Part shown: in pieces, positions 1 through 8,653 of the stretch
Layout: each line of letters starts with the position of its first letter
Numbering within the stretch: the first letter of the stretch is position 1
From: JAQGMJ01 sp036271855
GTDB taxonomy: Bacteria; Pseudomonadota; Gammaproteobacteria; Burkholderiales; JAEUOS01
Direction: 5' to 3'
DNA: 29,417 nucleotides
Assembly: GCA_036271855.1 (NCBI GenBank)
Contig: DATAZV010000077.1
Coordinates: 1-29,417, forward strand
The notes under the pieces: model-generated
Databases searched by the model: none
What the model saw: only the letters and a program-made list of their open reading frames with translations
What the model was told of the DNA's origin: nothing
Translations under genes and position numbers: made by a program

Positions 1-69
1 GCGGCTTGTTGTTTCGCGGCGCCTTCTGCGGGGGCCGGTCGGCCTATGCTACGCCGGTCAGGCGGGGGA

Positions 70-105
70 TTCAATCCGGCCTTACTTTTGGGGGGATAAT
101 CCCCA
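70..105 (+). promoter_or_regulatory. candidate promoter of the ABC exporter gene
   Basis: A GATAAT hexamer at 95-100 resembles a sigma-70 -10 box and lies inside a small GGGGA-TAA-TCCCC hairpin (92-104). The -35 region is poor (TTCAAT at 70-75, 19 bp spacer). The start codon is only 18 bp further on. This is a weak candidate. Confidence 0.25.
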
Positions 106-118
106 ACTCTAAAAGCCT

Positions 119-1981
119 ATGCGCAACCTCTCCCGCAGCAGCGGCGACCCTTCGACCGCCCCCCGTTCCCAGGACGGCTGGGCCACCATCCGCGCCCTCC
201 TGCCCTACTTGTGGGAGTACAAGGCGCGGGTGATTTTCGCCTTCGCCTTCCTGGTCGGCGCCAAGGTGGCCAATGTCACCGTGCCGCTGATCATGAAGCA
301 GATCGTCGACGGCCTCGGCCTGGTGCTGTCGACGCCGGAAAAAGTCGCCTTCGGCGCGATTTCCGGCTTCTTGCTGGCTTACGGCGTGGCGCGCCTGTCG
401 ACCACGGTATTCACCGAGCTGCGCGAATTCGTCTTCGCCAAAGTGACGCAATCGGCGGTGCGAAAAATCGCCCTGCAGGTATTCCGCCACCTGCATTCAC
501 TCTCCCTGCGCTTTCACCTGGACCGCGCCACCGGCGGCATGACGCGCGACATCGAGCGCGGCACCCGCGGCGTCTCCAGCCTGGTTTCCTACACGCTCTA
601 CAGCATCCTGCCCACCCTGGTGGAAATCACCCTGGTGCTGACCATCCTCGGCATCAAGTACGACATCTGGTTCGTCGGCATCACGCTGGTGGCGCTGCTG
701 CTCTACATCACCTGGTCGGTCGGCATCACCGAGTGGCGCACCAACTTCCGCCGCACCATGAACGAGCTGGACACGAAGGCGAACATCCGCGCCATCGACT
801 CCCTGCTCAACTACGAGACGGTGAAATACTTCGGCAACGAGGAGTACGAGGCCAGGCGCTACAACGAAAGCCTGGCGCGCTGGGAGTCGGCGGCGGTGAA
901 AAGCCAGACCTCGCTCTCCCTGCTGAATATCGGCCAGAGCACCATCATTGCACTCGCCGTCACCGCCATCATGTGGCGCGCGGTGCTGGGGGTGATGAAC
1001 CACACCATGACCCTGGGCGACCTGGTGCTGGTCAACGCCTTCATGATCCAGCTCTACATCCCGCTCAATTTCTTAGGCGTCCTGTACCGCGAAATCAAGC
1101 AAAGCCTGGCTGACATGGAGCGCATGTTCGCCCTGCTCGACGCCAACCGCGAGGTGGCCGACGCGGTTGATGCGCCGGACCTGCGCCTGCAGGGTGCGTC
1201 GGTCCGCTTCGACCATGTCGACTTTTCCTACGACCCGGAGCGGCAGATCCTGCACGGCGTGGACTTCGAAATACCCGCGGGCAAGACCGTGGCGGTGGTT
1301 GGCCACAGCGGCTCGGGCAAGTCCACCCTGGCGCGCCTGCTGTACCGCTTCTATGACGTCAACCCTGACGGCGGCGCCATCCGCATCGACGGGCAGGACA
1401 TCCGCGCGGTGACGCAGAATTCACTGCGTCGCGCCATCGGCATCGTGCCGCAGGACACGGTGCTGTTCAACGACACGATCTACTACAACATCGCCTACGG
1501 CAACACCGACGCGCCGCGCGAAGAAGTGATCGCGGCAGCGAAAATGGCCTCGATCCACGATTTCGTCGAAACCCTGCCGCGCGGCTATGAAACCATGGTC
1601 GGGGAACGCGGCCTGAAGCTCTCCGGTGGCGAAAAACAGCGCGTAGCGATTGCCCGCGCCTTGCTGAAGAACCCGGCCATCATGATATTCGACGAGGCCA
1701 CCTCCGCCCTGGACTCGCGCACCGAAAAAGCGATCCAGGCCGAACTGAAAAAGATCGCAGAGAACCGCAGCACGCTGACCATCGCCCACCGCCTCTCGAC
1801 GATAGCGGACGCACACCAGATCATCGTCATGGACCAGGGCCGCATTGTCGAGCGCGGCACCCACTACGAGCTGCTGGCACACGGTGGCCACTACGCACGC
1901 ATGTGGTCCTTGCAGCAGCAGGAAGAGCACAAGGCCGAGGAACTCCAGGAGGTGCAGCAAGCCCTGGAAAAGGCCGCATAG
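119..1981 (+). CDS. Atm1/HMT1-type ABC exporter (permease fused to ATPase)
   Basis: A 620-residue half-transporter with an N-terminal six-helix ABC exporter domain (about residues 25-335) and a C-terminal nucleotide-binding domain (about 360-600). Visible motifs are Walker A GHSGSGKST (395-403), signature LSGGE (501-505), Walker B IMIFDE (521-526) and the switch histidine in IAHRLS (H557). The stretch NYETVKYFGNE (231-241) is typical of the Atm1/ABCB7/HMT1 family, known to export glutathione-linked sulfur or metal compounds from the matrix or cytoplasm. A glutathione S-transferase lies convergently next door, which fits a thiol/glutathione theme but does not prove a link. ATG 119 is the first usable start; no clear Shine-Dalgarno sequence precedes it. 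The family call is firm; the substrate is inferred. Confidence 0.93.
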   Translation: MRNLSRSSGDPSTAPRSQDGWATIRALLPYLWEYKARVIFAFAFLVGAKVANVTVPLIMKQIVDGLGLVLSTPEKVAFGAISGFLLAYGVARLSTTVFTELREFVFAKVTQSAVRKIALQVFRHLHSLSLRFHLDRATGGMTRDIERGTRGVSSLVSYTLYSILPTLVEITLVLTILGIKYDIWFVGITLVALLLYITWSVGITEWRTNFRRTMNELDTKANIRAIDSLLNYETVKYFGNEEYEARRYNESLARWESAAVKSQTSLSLLNIGQSTIIALAVTAIMWRAVLGVMNHTMTLGDLVLVNAFMIQLYIPLNFLGVLYREIKQSLADMERMFALLDANREVADAVDAPDLRLQGASVRFDHVDFSYDPERQILHGVDFEIPAGKTVAVVGHSGSGKSTLARLLYRFYDVNPDGGAIRIDGQDIRAVTQNSLRRAIGIVPQDTVLFNDTIYYNIAYGNTDAPREEVIAAAKMASIHDFVETLPRGYETMVGERGLKLSGGEKQRVAIARALLKNPAIMIFDEATSALDSRTEKAIQAELKKIAENRSTLTIAHRLSTIADAHQIIVMDQGRIVERGTHYELLAHGGHYARMWSLQQQEEHKAEELQEVQQALEKAA

Positions 1982-1994
1982 CCGGCGGCGCTAA

Positions 1995-2026
1995 AAACAA
2001 AAACCGCCGAAAGGCGGTTTTTGTTT
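1995..2026. terminator. bidirectional intrinsic terminator
   Basis: A perfect 14-bp stem (1995-2008 with 2013-2026) around a GAAA tetraloop, with a GC-rich inner stem (CCGCC/GGCGG) and A-rich and T-rich outer arms. It begins 14 bp after the exporter stop codon and can stop transcription from either side, as expected between convergent genes. Confidence 0.9.
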
Positions 2027-2052
2027 GTGCAGCAGTTATCTCATGCAGTCAT

Positions 2053-2076
2053 CCGGCTTTGCCGGTGATTTTATGC
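2053..2076 (+). terminator. weak secondary hairpin after the exporter gene
   Basis: A CCGGC-TTT-GCCGG stem-loop (2053-2065) is followed on the plus strand by a T-rich stretch (TGATTTTAT). It may be a backup terminator for the exporter transcript. The stem is short, so this is tentative. Confidence 0.3.
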
Positions 2077-2085
2077 ATCTCAGCC

Positions 2086-2115
2086 CGGACCAAAGCAGGG
2101 GTGTACTTTTGTCCG
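2086..2115 (-). terminator. hairpin directly after the GST stop codon
   Basis: On the minus strand the sequence following the GST stop codon (TAG, 2118-2116) forms a stem of CGGAC with GTCCG, then AAAG with CTTT separated by one A-G mismatch, over a roughly 10-nt loop. It lacks a clean U-tract and may act together with the strong terminator at 1995-2026. Its 5' arm shares the string GACAAAAGTA with the hairpin after the zinc peptidase gene. Confidence 0.4.
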
Positions 2116-2760
2116 CTACAGGGTGTATCGCGGCTGCGTGCCTTCCAACTCGATCACCTTTTGTACCGCCGGGCGCGCCAGCACGCGCTTTGCCCATGCG
2201 GTGTAGTGCGGGTAGGTGGCGGCCATGTCGAACTTCTTCAGGCCGTTGGCCCAGCCGAAAAACACCAGCAGGTAGGCGTCCGCCACGCTGTAGACGTCGC
2301 CGGCGGCGAACTGCTTGCCTTCGAGCTTGCGGTCGATGAAGCCGATGCAGTCGATGAAGGTGGCCTCGCCCTTTTCCTGCATTTTCGGATAAGCGGTCTT
2401 GTCGTCGGAATAGCGCTCCGGCCGGCGCAGGTGGGCATAGGAGGGGTGTACGGTTGAGGAGCAATAGGCCAGCCATTCGAGACAGCGCGCCAGCGGCTCG
2501 CCGCCCGCCGGCAGCAGGTTGGCCTGAGGATAACGCTGCCCAAGATAGGTGAGGATGGCCGGCACTTCGGTCAGCACGAAACCGTCAACCAGCAGAACAG
2601 GCACCCGGCCCTTCGGGTTTATCGCCAGGTACTCGGGCGTCAATTGCGCCTTTTCCGCCAGGTTGGTCTTGCGCGGCTCATAGTCCACGCCGATCTCATT
2701 GAGTACGATGTGCGGCGCCATCGAACAGGCGCCGGGGCCGAAATACAGGGCAGTGGTCAT
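2116..2760 (-). CDS. glutathione S-transferase (beta-class-like)
   Basis: A 214-residue protein with an N-terminal thioredoxin-fold domain (about 1-80) and an all-alpha C-terminal domain. The opening TTALYFGPGACSMAPHIVL matches the bacterial beta-class GST pattern with the glutathione-contacting Cys in GACS; the cis-Pro motif (GRVPVLLVDG) and the following E-x-x-AI (TEVPAIL) are present. Such enzymes conjugate or reduce substrates with glutathione in the cytosol. I chose ATG 2760 over the in-frame TTG at 2763 because GGAG lies 5 nt upstream of the ATG. A TATATT-like -10 on the minus strand (2803-2798) could drive it from the region shared with the divergent racemase gene. The physiological substrate is unknown. 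Confidence 0.92.
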   Translation of the reverse strand: MTTALYFGPGACSMAPHIVLNEIGVDYEPRKTNLAEKAQLTPEYLAINPKGRVPVLLVDGFVLTEVPAILTYLGQRYPQANLLPAGGEPLARCLEWLAYCSSTVHPSYAHLRRPERYSDDKTAYPKMQEKGEATFIDCIGFIDRKLEGKQFAAGDVYSVADAYLLVFFGWANGLKKFDMAATYPHYTAWAKRVLARPAVQKVIELEGTQPRYTL

Positions 2761-2836
2761 CAAGTCTCCGAAAGTTATGAGGTTTTATGGATCACGCAAT
2801 ATACCCGGAGTCCGCGCGTGCGCGAGGCGCTGCGCT

Positions 2837-2855
2837 CCATAACAAATTAGCATGG
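2837..2855. promoter_or_regulatory. candidate LysR-type dyad upstream of racemase gene
   Basis: CCAT-N11-ATGG forms an inverted repeat whose inner bases give T2840-N11-A2852, the spacing typical of LysR regulator sites. It lies about 55-70 bp before the racemase start, and a LysR gene follows two genes later. The arm sequence differs from the dyad before aspA, so shared control is not shown. Confidence 0.3.
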
Positions 2856-2908
2856 GGTGTATGGCGTCGCGCCGGTAAACTGGTGGTATCGAATTTCTTC
2901 CGGGAGCG

Positions 2909-3619
2909 ATGGTGGCGCGCATGTTGGGTGTACTGGGCGGCATGGGGCCGCTGGCGACGGCGGATTTTCTGGCCAAGGTGGCGGCGGCTACGCCGGCTGC
3001 CCGCGACCAGGACCATATTCCTCTCGTCGCCTGGTCGGTGCCACAGGTGCCGGAGCGGGTGCCGGCTATCCTCGGCGACGGGCCTTCGCCGCTGCCGGCC
3101 ATGCTGGCGGGCGTGCGCGCCCTGCGCGCGGCCGGCGCCGAGGCGATCGCCATCGCCTGCAACACGGCGCATTATTGGTACGACGAACTGGTCGAGCAGG
3201 GCGGCGTCCCCATACTGCATATCGCCGACGCCGCGCTGCTCGAAGCCCGCAGGCACGCGCCGCAGGGCCGGCGCATCGGCTTGCTTGCTACTTCCGGCAC
3301 CCTCGCCGCCGGCTTTTACCAGACGCGGTTTCAGCAGGCGGGCTACGCCACCCTGCTGCCTCCTGCGGATGATCAGGAGTCGCTGCACCAGGCCATCCAG
3401 CGGGTGAAGGCAGGCGACATCGCCGGCGCGGCCGCATTGGCCGAAACGGTGGCGCAAAGGCTGCTGGCGGCGGGTGCCGACGTGCTGGTGGTCGGCTGCA
3501 CCGAGTTGCCGCTGGCGCTGGCCGGCGCCGATACCGGGTTGCGTGCGCGCATGGTTGATGCCACCGCCGCGCTGGCCGCCGCCAGCGTCGCCTGGTCACG
3601 CGGGCCGGGCACGGATTAG
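2909..3619 (+). CDS. aspartate/glutamate racemase family protein
   Basis: A 236-residue cofactor-independent Asp/Glu racemase. The N-terminal GVLGGMGPLAT and the two catalytic cysteines in IACNTAH (C84) and VGCTEL (C197) are all present; length is normal. Family members interconvert D- and L-aspartate or glutamate in the cytosol by two-base proton transfer. ATG 2909 is the longest start, but the GGGAG at 2902-2906 sits too close to it; GTG 2912 (5-nt spacing) or ATG 2921 may be used instead. The stop codon is 3 nt before the DadA-like gene, so the two are almost certainly co-transcribed. With aspartase and the Glu/Asp importer downstream, aspartate is the more likely substrate, but the sequence alone does not settle Asp versus Glu. 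Confidence 0.9.
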   Translation: MVARMLGVLGGMGPLATADFLAKVAAATPAARDQDHIPLVAWSVPQVPERVPAILGDGPSPLPAMLAGVRALRAAGAEAIAIACNTAHYWYDELVEQGGVPILHIADAALLEARRHAPQGRRIGLLATSGTLAAGFYQTRFQQAGYATLLPPADDQESLHQAIQRVKAGDIAGAAALAETVAQRLLAAGADVLVVGCTELPLALAGADTGLRARMVDATAALAAASVAWSRGPGTD

Positions 3620-3622
3620 GGC

Positions 3623-4909
3623 ATGCGCATCGCCATCCTCGGTGCCGGCGTTGCCGGCCTGACCAGCGCCTACTACCTGGCGCGCGATGGCCATGAGGTG
3701 ACGGTGCTGGAAAAAAGCAGCGGTGTCGCCCTGCACACCAGCTACGCCAACGGCGCGCAGTTGTCGTACTCGTACGTCGCTCCGCTGGCCGGCCCCGGCG
3801 TGCTGCCGAAGATTCCGCCCTGGCTGTTGCGCCGCGACTCGCCGCTGCGCTTTTATCCGGCCCTCGACCCGCAGCAGTGGCGCTGGTTGCTGGAATTCGT
3901 GCTGGCCTGCAACCAGGCGCAGAGCGACCTCACCACCCGCCGCCTGCTGGAGCTGTCGTTTTACAGCCGCTCGCTGATGCATGCTTTCGTGCACGAGGAG
4001 CCGCAGATCGAATTCGCCTATGCGCGCGGCGGCAAGCTGGTGCTGTTTTCGGATGCCGCCGGCTTCGATTCCGCGCGCCGCCTGCTCGACTACCAGCGCT
4101 CGCTCGGCTGCGAGCAGGATGCATTGGACCGCGAGCAATGCCGCGCCCTCGAACCCGCGCTCACCGACCCTGCCTCCAGCCTGGGCAAGCGCCTGGTCGG
4201 CGGCATCCATACCCCGGGTGAAGAGGTCGGCGACTGCTACAGCTTTTGTGTCGGCCTGGAACAGCGTCTGCGCGCCATGGGGGTGGCCTTCGCGCTGGAT
4301 ACCGAGATCGTGCGCCTGGTGCGCGAAGGCAGCCGCATTGCGGCGGTGGAGACGCGCAACGGGCCGGTGCAGGCCGACCACTATGTGCTGGCCCTGGGTG
4401 CGCACAGCGCATTTCTGGCGCGGCCGCTCGGCCTGCGCCTGCCGATCTATCCCCTCAAAGGCTACAGCCTGACCCTGCCGGTGGGCCGCGCGGCGCCCGG
4501 GCTTTCACCCAAGCTCAGCATCACCGATTTCAAGCGCAAGGTGGTGTACGCGCCGCTGGCCGAACCCACGGGCGATTTTTTGCGCGTCGCCGGCATGGCC
4601 GACATCGCCGGCTACACCGAGAAAATCGACCCGGTACGCTTGCACCAGCTGTTCGAGGAATCGCGCCTGGCCTTTCCCGGCGCCACCGACTACGCCGCCG
4701 GTCCGCAAGCGATGCAGCCCTGGACCGGCCTGCGCCCGGCCACGCCCAAGGGCACGCCACTGCTGGCCCGCACGCCCCTGGCCAATCTCTCGCTCAATTG
4801 CGGCCATGGCGCACTGGGCTGGACCCTGGCGCTGGGCAGCGCGCGCGCAGTGGCCGATGTGATCAAGGGCGCGGCGCCGCAAATCCACGTTGCCAATTTC
4901 GCGCTCTGA
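3623..4909 (+). CDS. dadA: D-amino-acid dehydrogenase, DadA-like FAD enzyme
   Basis: A 428-residue FAD-dependent oxidoreductase of the DAO family. The N-terminal dinucleotide-binding motif GAGVAG (7-12) is followed by EKSSGVALHTSYANG, a DadA hallmark. PLKGYSLTLP in the middle and the C-terminal GHGALGWTLALGSARAVAD are also as in DadA, and length is close to the usual 432. DadA oxidises D-amino acids to 2-oxo acids plus ammonia and passes electrons to the respiratory chain at the inner membrane. It starts 3 nt after the racemase stop, suggesting translational coupling. In the usual dad operon the partner is an alanine racemase (dadX); here it is an Asp/Glu-type racemase, which hints at D-Asp/D-Glu as substrate. 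Confidence 0.9.
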   Translation: MRIAILGAGVAGLTSAYYLARDGHEVTVLEKSSGVALHTSYANGAQLSYSYVAPLAGPGVLPKIPPWLLRRDSPLRFYPALDPQQWRWLLEFVLACNQAQSDLTTRRLLELSFYSRSLMHAFVHEEPQIEFAYARGGKLVLFSDAAGFDSARRLLDYQRSLGCEQDALDREQCRALEPALTDPASSLGKRLVGGIHTPGEEVGDCYSFCVGLEQRLRAMGVAFALDTEIVRLVREGSRIAAVETRNGPVQADHYVLALGAHSAFLARPLGLRLPIYPLKGYSLTLPVGRAAPGLSPKLSITDFKRKVVYAPLAEPTGDFLRVAGMADIAGYTEKIDPVRLHQLFEESRLAFPGATDYAAGPQAMQPWTGLRPATPKGTPLLARTPLANLSLNCGHGALGWTLALGSARAVADVIKGAAPQIHVANFAL

Positions 4910-4918
4910 AAAACAGAA

Positions 4919-4930
4919 TTAACCGGTTAA
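4919..4930. promoter_or_regulatory. 12-bp perfect palindrome before lysR
   Basis: TTAACCGGTTAA is a perfect palindrome in the short gap between dadA and the LysR gene, a position suited to a regulator binding site. Its half-site TAACC resembles the TetR-linked dyads near 25.9 and 26.8 kb, but those carry a 4-bp spacer that is missing here. Confidence 0.35.
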
Positions 4931-4961
4931 GATTTCCTTTCGCCCACAAAAGGCTCACGCG

Positions 4962-5870
4962 ATGGAAATAAAGTGGCTGGAGGATTTTTTGAGTCTGGTG
5001 GAAACGCACAGCTTTTCGCGCTCCGCCGAGTTGCGTCACGTCACCCAGCCGGCTTTCTCGCGGCGCATTCGCGCGCTCGAGGCCTGGCTGGGCGCGGACC
5101 TGATCGACCGCACCTCCTACCCCACGCGCCTGACCCCGGCGGGGGAGAGTTTCCATAGCCACGCCGTGGCCCTGCTGGCGGCCTCCAACGCCGCCCGCGC
5201 CGAGGCGCGCGGCGAGACCCCGCTGGCCAAGGACACCCTGCGCTTCGCCTTGCCGCATACCCTGGCGCTGACCTTTTTTCCCAAGTGGCTGGCGTCGATC
5301 GAAAGCGGCTTCGGCGCGGTCGCCAGCCGGCTGATCGCCACCAATGTGCACGACGCCGTGATGACCCTGGTGGAGGGCGGCTGCGACCTGTTGATTTGCT
5401 ATCACCATCCGCGCCAGCCGGTGCAGCTCGACCCGGCGCGCTATGAAATGCTGCAACTCGGCCTGGAAACCCTGCGCCCCTATAGCGCCATCGCCAAGGG
5501 CGCAGTGCGCTACCTGCTGCCCGGCCGCGCCGCTCAGCCCCTGCCATACCTCGCCTATACGCCCAACGCCTACCTGTCGCGCATGGCCGACCTGGCCCTT
5601 GAAGGCGCGCCCAAGCGCGCCTACCTGCGCAAGGTCTACGAAACCGACATGGCCGAGGGCCTGAAGGTGATGGCCCTCGAAGGCCATGGCGTCGCCTTCC
5701 TGCCGCAAAGCGCGGTCACGCGGGAACTGAAGCAAAAGCAACTGGCGGCCGCCGGCGGCGCCGAATGGGCGGTGGAAATGGAAGTGCGCATCTACCGCGA
5801 GCGGCAGGGCTCGACGCCGTTTGTCGAGCGCCTGTGGCGCCATATCGAGGGCGCCGCGCGGCCCGCCTGA
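4962..5870 (+). CDS. LysR-family regulator, HypT (YjiE)-like
   Basis: A 302-residue LysR-type transcription regulator. The winged helix-turn-helix (about 1-60) reads KWLEDFLSLVETHSFSRSAE then TQPAFSRRIRALE, very close to the HypT/YjiE subgroup as I recall it. A substrate-binding-like effector domain occupies about 90-295, with GHGVAFLP near the end as in relatives. E. coli HypT senses hypochlorite by methionine oxidation; whether this homologue does so cannot be told. Position between dadA and aspA, and a LysR-type dyad before aspA, point instead to local control of acidic/D-amino-acid use. It is 52 bp downstream of dadA, in the same direction, with a palindrome in the gap. Confidence 0.9.
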   Translation: MEIKWLEDFLSLVETHSFSRSAELRHVTQPAFSRRIRALEAWLGADLIDRTSYPTRLTPAGESFHSHAVALLAASNAARAEARGETPLAKDTLRFALPHTLALTFFPKWLASIESGFGAVASRLIATNVHDAVMTLVEGGCDLLICYHHPRQPVQLDPARYEMLQLGLETLRPYSAIAKGAVRYLLPGRAAQPLPYLAYTPNAYLSRMADLALEGAPKRAYLRKVYETDMAEGLKVMALEGHGVAFLPQSAVTRELKQKQLAAAGGAEWAVEMEVRIYRERQGSTPFVERLWRHIEGAARPA

Positions 5871-5884
5871 GGTATTCCAGGGTT

Positions 5885-5899
5885 ATGCGTTTTTTGCAT
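5885..5899. promoter_or_regulatory. LysR-type T-N11-A dyad upstream of aspA
   Basis: ATGC-N7-GCAT is an exact inverted repeat giving T5886-N11-A5898, the classic LysR recognition form. Its centre (5892) is about 64 bp upstream of the transcription start predicted from the candidate promoter at 5920-5949, which is where LysR activators usually bind. The LysR gene ends 15 bp before it. Confidence 0.5.
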
Positions 5900-5919
5900 G
5901 ACCCGATGAAAACAAGGCA

Positions 5920-5949
5920 TTGGATCGCCTGCGGGGCGCGGCGTACATT
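5920..5949 (+). promoter_or_regulatory. candidate aspA promoter
   Basis: TTGGAT (5920-5925) and TACATT (5944-5949) are separated by 18 bp, a weak sigma-70 pair of the kind that needs an activator. The start codon is 31 bp further on. Confidence 0.35.
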
Positions 5950-5980
5950 GGGTGCATACCAACCCGCCGGAAATCCCGCC

Positions 5981-7402
<1,422 letters not shown>

Positions 7403-7483
7403 ATCAGATATCGGTGGGTCAAATGTCAGGCGGGTGGGCGGAATACGCCCCGGAACGGGCATTTCTCGCACGGGAAGGCCGGC

Positions 7484-7511
7484 TTGCGCTTGCCCCCTGC
7501 TCTGATACACT
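7484..7511 (+). promoter_or_regulatory. candidate gltI promoter
   Basis: TTGCGC (7484-7489) and TACACT (7506-7511) with a 16-bp spacer form a moderate sigma-70 match about 105 bp before gltI, in an otherwise unexplained 212-bp gap after aspA. Confidence 0.3.
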
Positions 7512-7614
7512 TCGACGGTTATCGGTATCGCTTATGCGGCGCATCGGCGCCTCTCCACCGGATTGGCGCCCAAGCGTTAGATAAAACCCGTTTACCCTCA
7601 GAGGAGATGTACTG

Positions 7615-8523
7615 ATGAAAAAGCTGCTTCCCGCCTTGCTGACCGCGCTGTGCGCTTTCGGTTTTACCGCCGCCGCGCAGGCGCAGGAAACCGGCACCCT
7701 GAAGAAGATCAAGGATTCCGGCGCCATCGTCATCGGCTATCGCGACACCTCGATCCCGTTTTCCTACCTCGACGACAAGCAGCAGCCCATCGGCTATTCG
7801 ATGGACCTGTGCCTGAAAGTGGTCGACGCCGTCAAGGCGCACCTGAAAATGTCCAAGCTGGAGGTCAAGCTCAGCCCGGTCACTTCCGCCACCCGCATCC
7901 CGCTGCTGGCCAATGGCACGGTGGACATGGAATGCGGATCGACCACCAACAACATCGAGCGCCAGAAGCAGGTTTCCTTTCTTGACACCACTTTCGTCAC
8001 CGCCAACCGCATCGTGATGAAAAAGGCTTCGGGCATCAAGGTGCTGAACGACATGAAGGGCAAGACCCTGGTGTCGACCTCGGGCACCACCAACCTGAAG
8101 CAGGTGACCGAGCTTAACGGCAGCCGCGGCCTGGGAATGAACATCCTGCCGGCCAAGGACCACGCCGAAGCTTTCCTGATGGTCGAGACCGACCGTGCCG
8201 CCGCCTTCGCGATGGACGACATCCTGCTCTACAGCCTGGTGGCCAGCTCCAAGGCGCCGGCGGACTACCTGATCAGTGCCGAGGCGCTGTCGGTCGAGCC
8301 CTACGGCATTATGGTGCGCAAGGACGACCCGGCCTTCAAGAAGGTCGGCGACGAGGCGATTGCCGGCCTGTTCAAGTCCGGCGAAATCAACAAGATCTAC
8401 GCCAAGTGGTTCCAGACGGCGATCCCGCCCAAGGGCATCAACCTGAACCTGCCGATGAGCGAGCCGCTGAAAAAAGTGGTGGCCGCCCCGACCGATTCGG
8501 GTGATCCGGCTGCCTACAAGTAA
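7615..8523 (+). CDS. gltI: glutamate/aspartate ABC importer, periplasmic binding protein
   Basis: A 302-residue periplasmic solute-binding protein (SBP family 3), the same length as E. coli GltI. It has a Sec signal peptide (MKKLLPALLTALCAFGFTAA, cut probably after AQA near residue 22) and the GltI hallmark ECGSTTNNIERQKQVSF, in which residues contact the acidic ligand; SGTTN and a MDD motif follow. It captures L-glutamate and L-aspartate and hands them to GltJK. An AGAGGAG sequence 5-6 nt before ATG 7615 fixes the start. A strong hairpin separates it from gltJ, which would keep binding-protein levels above those of the membrane parts. Confidence 0.94.
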   Translation: MKKLLPALLTALCAFGFTAAAQAQETGTLKKIKDSGAIVIGYRDTSIPFSYLDDKQQPIGYSMDLCLKVVDAVKAHLKMSKLEVKLSPVTSATRIPLLANGTVDMECGSTTNNIERQKQVSFLDTTFVTANRIVMKKASGIKVLNDMKGKTLVSTSGTTNLKQVTELNGSRGLGMNILPAKDHAEAFLMVETDRAAAFAMDDILLYSLVASSKAPADYLISAEALSVEPYGIMVRKDDPAFKKVGDEAIAGLFKSGEINKIYAKWFQTAIPPKGINLNLPMSEPLKKVVAAPTDSGDPAAYK

Positions 8524-8557
8524 GCCGCAAGACCGCAGCAGCAAGACCGCTTGAAAA

Positions 8558-8589
8558 CAAAACGGGGAACCTCAGGGTTCCCCGTTTTG
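8558..8589 (+). terminator. intra-operon hairpin between gltI and gltJ
   Basis: A 14-bp perfect stem (8558-8571 with 8576-8589) around a TCAG loop, GC-rich at the apex and A/T-rich at the base with a TTTT run. It is 34 bp after the gltI stop and 64 bp before gltJ. In importer operons such elements act as partial terminators or mRNA 3' stabilisers for the binding-protein message. Confidence 0.8.
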
Positions 8590-8653
8590 CATAGATGTGG
8601 CATCCTGCTTGCATTGCAGGAACATAACTAGGTTTCAAGGGGGGCTGGCGCGG

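Noticed and set aside
2764..2908. Strong divergent promoter pair for GST and racemase
   Set aside because: Only isolated -10-like hexamers (TATATT on minus, TAAACT on plus) without credible -35 partners were found, so no promoter feature is listed.
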